Origin: Bradyrhizobium jicamae
Lineage (GTDB): Bacteria > Pseudomonadota > Alphaproteobacteria > Rhizobiales > Xanthobacteraceae
Reading direction: 5' to 3'
NCBI RefSeq assembly: GCF_018130695.1
Contig: NZ_JAFCJX010000027.1
Span: 1-64,000, forward strand
DNA length: 64,000 nucleotides
Of this stretch, positions 59,801-64,000 are shown in pieces. Under the pieces are notes generated by a model. The model had not been told where the DNA came from. It did not search any database and saw only the letters and a program-made list of their open reading frames with translations. The translations under genes were made by a program, and so were the position numbers. The number at the start of each line of letters is the position of its first letter. The stretch's first letter is position 1.

Positions 59801-59896
59801 CCGCATTATCTGGCACGGTTCGCGACCGAGCAGACGGTGACCATCAACACCGCGGCCGCCGGCGGCAATGCGGCGCTGATGGCGGGGATGGAGTAA
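56885..59896 (+). CDS. putA: Bifunctional proline dehydrogenase / glutamate-semialdehyde dehydrogenase
   Basis: This is a 1003-aa short-type PutA without an N-terminal ribbon-helix-helix domain. Residues about 50-490 are the PRODH barrel (YSFDMLGEGARTAEDAVRYFESYARAI, ISVKLSALHPRYE, FQRLHGMGEALY, YRTYAPVGSHRDLLAYLVRRLLENGANSSFV). Residues about 525-1000 are the ALDH half, with the catalytic Cys in SAGQRCSALRLLF and the general base Glu in AETGGINAMIV. It oxidises proline to glutamate in two steps, with FAD reducing the quinone pool and NAD in the second step. The start at 56885 has AGAGGA ten bases upstream. PutR is divergent, and its binding site is expected in the 115-bp gap. Confidence 0.97.
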   Translation: MPDHDRLPPLFSAPYAPDDSAIAARLLRDGHLGAEQEARIDRSATRLIEAVRANDDPIGGVEDMLREFALSTKEGLALMVLAEALLRVPDARTADQFIEDKLGQGDFVHHETKSSAFLVNASAWALGMSARVIQPGETPQGTIGRLTKRLGAPAVRAATRQAMRLMGSHFVLGETIEAALDRAQAHSDSAPRYSFDMLGEGARTAEDAVRYFESYARAIDAIGKAAGKRPLPDRPGISVKLSALHPRYEAVSHGRVMRELVPRLIDLAGRAKSFDLNFTVDAEEADRLELSLDVIAAAFADPSLTGWDGFGLAIQAYQKRAGDVIDHVDALARSLNRRMMVRLVKGAYWDTEIKRAQERGLAGYPVFTRKAMTDLNYITCARKLLALRPRLFPQFATHNALTVATILELADKPESFEFQRLHGMGEALYAQLAADRPEIAYRTYAPVGSHRDLLAYLVRRLLENGANSSFVALAADMSVPMSTLLRRPADVIGTANKASHADIPLPADLYRPQRTNSGGIEFGERAALDKLLTAVAGERARTMPSVGMANAEQATAAIAAARQGFKAWNATPAARRADILEKAADLLEQRRAHFLALLQSEGGKTIDDALSEVREAVDFCRYYAALGRKVFGEGEAMPGPTGESNVLALRGRGVFVAISPWNFPLAIFLGQVTAALMAGNAVVAKPAEQTPLIAAEAVRLLHEAGVASSALHLVQGDGAIGAALVAHPAIAGVVFTGSTEVARAINRTLAAKDGPIVPLIAETGGINAMIVDATALPEQVADDVVTSAFRSAGQRCSALRLLFVQDDVADRMIEMIAGAARELKIGDPADASVHIGPVIDAEAKQRLDAHIERMKRGARVHLAGTVPAGNFVTPHIFELANAGQLTEEVFGPVLHVVRYRADKLGDVLTAIEATGFGLTLGIHSRIDDTIEDVIDRLQVGNIYVNRNMIGAVVGVQPFGGSGLSGTGPKAGGPHYLARFATEQTVTINTAAAGGNAALMAGME

Positions 59897-59906
59897 GCCA
59901 CACCGC

Positions 59907-59991
59907 GTAGGGTGGGCAAAGGCGCGCAGCGACGTGCCCACCATTCACGGCGTGCTCCGATGGTGGGCACGCTACGCTTTGCCCACCCTAC
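59907..59991 (+). repeat. Long imperfect palindromic intergenic repeat
   Basis: The two arms (GTAGGGTGGGCAAAGGCGCG start and GCTTTGCCCACCCTAC end) are reverse complements with interruptions, and an inner pair TGCCCACCAT/ATGGTGGGCA reinforces the stem. It lies just after putA. It is a dispersed element of the kind common in Bradyrhizobium. Confidence 0.8.
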
Positions 59992-60130
59992 AAGTCATGG
60001 CCCTAGGCGAGAAAGTGCCGTTGCATCGCCGCGCCGAGATGGGTCAAATGCCTGATAGCGCGGGATCATCGTGAGCGATAATTCCAGCCACCGGAAAAAC
60101 ACCAACAAGCGTCGCGGGAGCCACGGCATC

Positions 60131-61336
60131 ATGGAAAAAGGCATTTTTGACGGGCTCAAGGTGCTGGACTGCGCGAGCTTCATCGCGGCGCCCGCGGCTG
60201 CGACGGTGCTGTCGGACTTCGGCGCCGACGTCATCAAGATCGAGCCGCCCGGCACCGGGGATCCCTACCGGAACCTGCCGAACCTGCCGGGCTATCCGCA
60301 CAGCGAGCACAATTTCGCGTGGATGCTGGAGGCGCGCAACAAGAAGAGCCTGGCGCTCGACCTCACCAAGCCGGAGGCGCGCGAGGTGCTCTACAGACTG
60401 GTCGCCGAATCCGACGTCTTCATCACCAACATGCCGCCGCAGGTGCGCGAAAAACTCGGCATCACATATGATCATTTGGCGCATCTCAACGATCGGCTGA
60501 TCTACGCCTCCTTCACCGGCTATGGCGAGAAGGGCGAGGAGGCCAACAAGCCCGGCTTCGACAGCAATGCCTATTGGGCGCGCTCCGGCCTGATGGATCT
60601 CGTGCGCGCCGACGAGGCGATCACCCCGGCCCGCTCGGTCGCCGGCATGGGCGATCATCCCTGCGCGATGGCGTTCTACGGCGCGATCGTCACCGCGCTG
60701 TTTAAGCGCGAGAAGACCGGCAAGGGCTCGCATGTCGCGACAAATCTGATGGCGAACGGCATCTGGGCCAATGGCGTGCTGGCGCAGGCCAAGCTGGTCG
60801 GCGCGAAATTCCAGAAGCGCAAGCCGCGCGAGCAGGCGCTGAATGCGGTCACCAATCACTACAAGTGCAAGGACGGCCGCTGGATCATCCTCTCGCTGCT
60901 CAACGAGGAGCGGCAATGGCCGACGCTGGCGCGCTGCATGGGGCGCGAGGACCTCGTCACCGATGCCCGCTTCGCCACCAAGGCCGAACGCCATTCCCGC
61001 TCCATCGAGCTGATCAAGATCTTCGACGCGGTGTTCGCCGGCAAGGATCTCGCGGAATGGCGCAAGATCCTCGACGGCAACGGCCTGGTGTTCGGCGTCG
61101 TCGGCATCCTCGACGACATCCCCCACGACAAGCAGATGATCGAGAACGAGGTGCTGGTGCGCTTCGAGAACGACACCATGCTGACGGTGAACAGCCCGAT
61201 CTTCATCGACGGCGTCAAGAAGGTGCAGCCGCGCAAGCCGCCCGAGGTAGGTGAGCACAGCGACGAGATTTTGCGGCAGGCTGGTTATGACGAGGCCACG
61301 ATCAAGAAGCTGCGTGCGTCCGGCGCGGTGGCTTAG
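60131..61336 (+). CDS. CaiB/BaiF-type family III CoA-transferase
   Basis: This 401-aa family III CoA-transferase opens GLKVLDCASFIAAPAAATVLSDFGADVIKIEPPGTGDPYR and has NKKSLALDLTKPEAREVL, the catalytic Asp in NKPGFDSNAYWARSGL and the typical C-terminal ENEVLVRFENDTMLTVNSPI. It is not a close paralogue of the transferase at 13178. The start at 60131 has GGGAG about ten bases upstream; the frame extends upstream via a GTG (60071). The substrate acid is unknown. It is probably a single transcript ending in the hairpin-rich repeat that follows. Confidence 0.92.
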   Translation: MEKGIFDGLKVLDCASFIAAPAAATVLSDFGADVIKIEPPGTGDPYRNLPNLPGYPHSEHNFAWMLEARNKKSLALDLTKPEAREVLYRLVAESDVFITNMPPQVREKLGITYDHLAHLNDRLIYASFTGYGEKGEEANKPGFDSNAYWARSGLMDLVRADEAITPARSVAGMGDHPCAMAFYGAIVTALFKREKTGKGSHVATNLMANGIWANGVLAQAKLVGAKFQKRKPREQALNAVTNHYKCKDGRWIILSLLNEERQWPTLARCMGREDLVTDARFATKAERHSRSIELIKIFDAVFAGKDLAEWRKILDGNGLVFGVVGILDDIPHDKQMIENEVLVRFENDTMLTVNSPIFIDGVKKVQPRKPPEVGEHSDEILRQAGYDEATIKKLRASGAVA

Positions 61337-61366
61337 CCCCCTCGCCACACTGACGCTATCTCTTTC

Positions 61367-61506
61367 CCTTCTCCCCGCGTGCGGGGAGAAGGTCAGGATG
61401 AGGGGGAGCCTCCGCGAGGTCGGTGACAGACGGGCTCGCGGAGGCTCCCCCTCACCCGGATCGCATCTACGATGCGATCCGGCCTCTCCCCGCAAGCGGG
61501 GCGAGG
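61367..61506. repeat. Mosaic of four adjacent hairpins
   Basis: Four stems stand in a row: CCTTCTCCCC with GGGGAGAAGG (61367-61392), GGGGGAGCCTCCGCGAG with its complement (61402-61451), GGATCGCATC with GATGCGATCC (61458-61480), and CCTCTCCCCGC with GCGGGGCGAGG (61483-61506). It lies between the CoA-transferase and the GST. The CTCCCC-type hairpins are typical of repeated intergenic elements in Bradyrhizobium and could also end transcription. Confidence 0.8.
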
Positions 61507-61537
61507 CGAATATCCCGCCGACAACGAAAGCTTGAAG

Positions 61538-62182
61538 ATGCCCACCTATCGCCTCCATTACTTCCCGGAATCCGGCAACAGCTACAAGCTCGCGCTGATG
61601 CTGACGCTGTGCGGCGAGACGTTCGAGCCGGTGTGGACCGATTTCGGTGGCGGCGTGACGCGGACGGCGGAGTGGCGGGCGACCGTGAATGAGATGGGCG
61701 AGATCCCGGTGCTGGAAGTCGACGGCGAGCGGCGGACCCAGACGGCACCGATCCTGCTGCAACTGGCCGAGCAATACGGCAAGTTCGGCGGCGAAACGGA
61801 GGCCGAAAAGTTCGAGCTGCTGCGCTGGCTGTTCTGGGACAACCAGAAACTCTCCGGCTACATGGCGACCTACCGCTTCCTGCGCACCTTCACGCCGTCA
61901 GCCGATCCCAAGGTGCTGAAACATTTTCGCGCGCGGCTCGACGATTTCCTCGGCATCCTTGAGCAGCATGTCGGCCGCAACGTGTTCATGATCGGTGCCA
62001 AGCCAACGGTGTCGGATTTCTCGATGATGGCCTATCTGCATTATCCGAGCGACGAGACCGGCTACGACTTCGCGACCAGCCATCCGAATATCAGCGCGTG
62101 GCTTGGTCGCATTGCTGCCCTGCCCGGCTGGAAATCGGCCTATGATCTGCTGCCCGGCCCACGACTAAAACACTACGCGTAA
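61538..62182 (+). CDS. Glutathione S-transferase
   Basis: This 214-aa GST has an N-terminal thioredoxin-like domain (YRLHYFPESGNSYKLALMLTLCGETFEPV, EIPVLEVDG, and an SxT-like QTAPILLQLAEQYG) and a C-terminal helical domain (FMIGAKPTVSDFSMMAYLHYP, with the conserved Asp-Phe N-capping motif). It conjugates or isomerises electrophilic substrates with glutathione; substrate not predictable. Start 61538 begins right after the hairpin mosaic, with a weak ribosome-binding site; the longer frame translates the repeat. Confidence 0.9.
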   Translation: MPTYRLHYFPESGNSYKLALMLTLCGETFEPVWTDFGGGVTRTAEWRATVNEMGEIPVLEVDGERRTQTAPILLQLAEQYGKFGGETEAEKFELLRWLFWDNQKLSGYMATYRFLRTFTPSADPKVLKHFRARLDDFLGILEQHVGRNVFMIGAKPTVSDFSMMAYLHYPSDETGYDFATSHPNISAWLGRIAALPGWKSAYDLLPGPRLKHYA

Positions 62183-62187
62183 AAGGA

Positions 62188-62352
62188 TCAGCGGCTCATC
62201 CAGGCCCAGACGATGCCGGCGACGATGACGCCGATGATGATGGTGACCGCGATCGCCCAGATGCTGACGCGGGCGTCGCCGATGGTCTGGCGCTCGGCCT
62301 CGTTCTCCGCGATCTCGCGATTGCGCTGCTTGTCCTGTTCGGAAGAGCTCAT
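62188..62352 (-). CDS. Small single-helix membrane protein, 54 aa
   Basis: This short protein has a charged N-terminal half (SSSEQDKQRNREIAENEAERQTIGDARV) and a C-terminal membrane helix (SIWAIAVTIIIGVIVAGIVWAWMSR). The ATG at 62352 has GGAG nine bases before it; the longer frame uses a TTG. It is convergent with the GST. I recognise no family, but small C-terminal-anchor proteins of this kind are widespread in Bradyrhizobium. Confidence 0.65.
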   Translation of the reverse strand: MSSSEQDKQRNREIAENEAERQTIGDARVSIWAIAVTIIIGVIVAGIVWAWMSR

Positions 62353-62381
62353 CGGCCGGTCTCCGCTCACGGTCTGGCGGT

Positions 62382-63752
62382 TCAAGTCCTGGTCGCCGGT
62401 TGCACCATAGCATCAAACGATGACGTCTGGCGCGTGCCGACCACGCGGCTCAGCGCAAACGCCGCCAGAGCCGCGCAGAGAGCGGCCGAGGCCGCGGTGA
62501 TGAACAGCTCCGCCGTGCTCCATTTCGCGGTCATCAGCGCGCCGCCGATCAGGGGGCCAATGATCGAGCCGACCCGGCCGATGCCGAGCGCCCAGCCGAC
62601 GCCGGTGGCGCGCACCGAGGTCGGATAGAAGTTCGCCGCCAGCGCATTGGCCGCGATCTGGCCGCCGACGATGCAGAAGCCGGCGGCGAAGATCGCAAGC
62701 GTCACCAGCGCGGCGGAGTGGCCAAGCTGGCCGATTGCGCCAACGGCGAACACGGCGACGAAATAGACCAGCGCCAAGGCGCGGAACGAGAAGCGGTCGA
62801 CCACGCTTCCCAGCGCGAACGTGCCGACCACGCCGCCGACCTGGAGCATCGCGCCGATCATCGCCGCCGCCGAGACCGAGGCGCCGAGGTCGTTGAGCAC
62901 GGTCGGCAGCCAGTTCGCCAGGAAATAGAGGTCGAGCAGGCTCATGAAGAACACGATCCACAACAGCAGCGTCGGCAGCGTCCTTCCCTCGCTGAAGAGA
63001 TGCACGACCGGCAGGCCCGCGAGCCTGGGCTCGTGCACGACGAATTGCGTGCTGGTTGCGACCGGCGCGGCCTTCAGATTGATCCGGCCGAGCAGCTCGG
63101 CGACGCGGCCCTGCGCACGGCCGCTCAGCGCAAGGAAGCGCGCGGATTCCGGCAACCGCCACGCCAGCACCGGCGTCAGCAGCAGCGGCGCGATGCCGCC
63201 GACGATGAACACCGAGCGCCAGCCATAATGCGGGATCAGCGCGGCCGCGAGCAGGCCGCCGAGCGCGGCGCCGACCGAGAAGCCGCAGAACATGACCATC
63301 ACCATGGTGGCGCGGCGGCGATGCGGAGAAAATTCCGACGTCATCGCCACCGCATTCGGCATCGCGCCGCCGAGCCCGAGGCCGGTGAGCAGGCGAACGA
63401 CGAGCAGCGTGTTGACGTCGTTGACGAAGGCGGTGGCGAGCGAGCCGAGGCCGAAGGCGAGCGTCGCGCCGACGATGATCGCCTTGCGGCCGACGCGATC
63501 GGCCAGCGGGCCGAACACCAGCGCGCCGATCATCAGGCCGAACAGGCCTGCGCTGAACACCGGTCCGAGCGCAGCACGCGACAGGCTCCATTCCCTGGCG
63601 AGCGCGGGGGCGACATAGCCGATCGCCTGGGTGTCGAAACCATCGAGGAACAGCACCGCCGCGCAGGTGAGCAGCAGCTTGATCTGGAACGCGCCGACCG
63701 GCTGCTGATCGATATAGCCGGCAACGTCGATCGTCTCAGTCTCCGCCATCAC
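62382..63752 (-). CDS. MFS aromatic acid:H+ symporter (AAHS family)
   Basis: This 456-aa permease has about 12 helices. The N-terminus FQIKLLLTCAAVLFLDGFDTQAIGYVAPAL, with its DGFDTQ motif in helix 1, is a hallmark of AAHS transporters such as PcaK and MhpT, which import aromatic acids with protons. Loop 2-3 GPLADRVGRK matches the MFS motif, and MTSEFSPHRRRATMVM is typical of the group. The substrate is probably an aromatic acid but the exact one cannot be told. GGAGG stands seven bases before the first of two ATGs. Its downstream end lies next to the small membrane protein gene. Confidence 0.92.
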   Translation of the reverse strand: MMAETETIDVAGYIDQQPVGAFQIKLLLTCAAVLFLDGFDTQAIGYVAPALAREWSLSRAALGPVFSAGLFGLMIGALVFGPLADRVGRKAIIVGATLAFGLGSLATAFVNDVNTLLVVRLLTGLGLGGAMPNAVAMTSEFSPHRRRATMVMVMFCGFSVGAALGGLLAAALIPHYGWRSVFIVGGIAPLLLTPVLAWRLPESARFLALSGRAQGRVAELLGRINLKAAPVATSTQFVVHEPRLAGLPVVHLFSEGRTLPTLLLWIVFFMSLLDLYFLANWLPTVLNDLGASVSAAAMIGAMLQVGGVVGTFALGSVVDRFSFRALALVYFVAVFAVGAIGQLGHSAALVTLAIFAAGFCIVGGQIAANALAANFYPTSVRATGVGWALGIGRVGSIIGPLIGGALMTAKWSTAELFITAASAALCAALAAFALSRVVGTRQTSSFDAMVQPATRT

Positions 63753-63814
63753 CGTCCCTCCTCCGGATGCGCCTCTTGCGGCCGCTTGTCTGTGTTCAGC
63801 GCGAAGGCCGCGGC

Positions 63815-64000
63815 CTAGCGGCGCAGCGCGTCCTTCGCAAAGCCGGCGATCCGCTTGTAGCCCTCGGACATTGCGATCAATTCCTCGCGGCTGATGACGT
63901 CCTCGATGGCGCGGAACGGCCTGTCCTGCGTGCGCAGGAACACCTCGCGCAGGATGGCATCCGGCGGGTTGCTGCGGTTGGTCAGCACGATGCGCGTGGT
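63815..64000 (-). CDS. C-terminal part of a gene cut by the window edge
   Basis: The last 61 residues of a protein are visible, including NRSNPPDAILREVFLRTQDR and a short C-terminal helix ending FAKDALRR. The rest lies beyond the window. The fragment is hydrophilic and helical; I do not recognise the family. It is 62 bases upstream of the AAHS permease on the same strand, so it could share its transcript. Orientation is supported by codon use. Confidence 0.6.
   Translation of the reverse strand, partial: TTRIVLTNRSNPPDAILREVFLRTQDRPFRAIEDVISREELIAMSEGYKRIAGFAKDALRR

Overview
The window looks like chromosomal DNA from a high-GC alphaproteobacterium, most likely Bradyrhizobium or a close relative in the Nitrobacteraceae. 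This is inferred from the GC-rich codon use, orphan Bug-type binding proteins, CYP153 P450s, PutR/PutA, EcfG-like GGAAC-N16/17-CGTT promoters and short palindromic intergenic repeats typical of that family. No rRNA, tRNA, CRISPR array, transposase or integrase was recognised.

Layout. 0.2-3.6 kb: a Bug/TctC binding protein and an alpha/beta-hydrolase-fold protein without a visible catalytic triad, divergent from a LysR gene. 3.7-6.7 kb: small envelope proteins, an M48 metallopeptidase and a DUF898 membrane protein. 7.0-10.9 kb: two tandem CYP153 P450s and a split ThDP decarboxylase resembling ComD/ComE. 10.9-15.1 kb: a LysR gene divergent from an acyl-CoA dehydrogenase, a CaiB CoA-transferase and an HTD2-like dehydratase. 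15.2-24.4 kb: an extracytoplasmic locus with two tandem giant FecR-VCBS-RTX proteins, a small secreted FecR protein and a TPR protein. 24.5-31.5 kb: an MFS permease, an HWE-type kinase, an L,D-transpeptidase, a receiver protein, RidA, a metallo-hydrolase and a MarR regulator. 31.6-36.9 kb: a hydrolase, an ABC binding protein, a benzoylformate decarboxylase-like enzyme, an SDR, and a MarR regulator with a perfect palindromic operator candidate. 36.9-40.6 kb: a ferritin-like protein, a HigBA module bounded by a 104-bp duplication of an SDR 3' end, and a hemolysin III homologue. 40.8-43.3 kb: the YcjX/YcjF pair. 43.5-46.2 kb: a lower-GC, frame-broken FG-GAP/LamG/RTX gene. 46.3-52.0 kb: a GT39 glycosyltransferase, a membrane-[2Fe-2S]-adenylate cyclase fusion, a His/Gly-rich secreted peptide and a sulfite dehydrogenase with its cytochrome c. 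52.0-56.2 kb: a second toxin-antitoxin pair, a cold-shock protein, a large TPR protein and a secreted protein. 56.3-64.0 kb: putR/putA, a CaiB transferase, a GST, a small membrane protein, an AAHS permease and a gene cut by the window edge.

How the parts fit. Much of the content is scattered catabolism of hydrophobic, aromatic and acyl-CoA substrates, with transporters and local LysR/MarR control, plus proline use and sulfite oxidation. The least conventional parts are the FecR-VCBS-RTX locus, whose second giant gene has lost the start of its FecR domain and gained about a dozen cysteines; the membrane/Fe-S/cyclase fusion, which could couple redox state to cAMP; the duplication scar around HigBA; and two EcfG-type promoters, one directly abutting a histidine kinase start codon. 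Two inverted copies of one intergenic palindrome flank 28.8 kb of the window.
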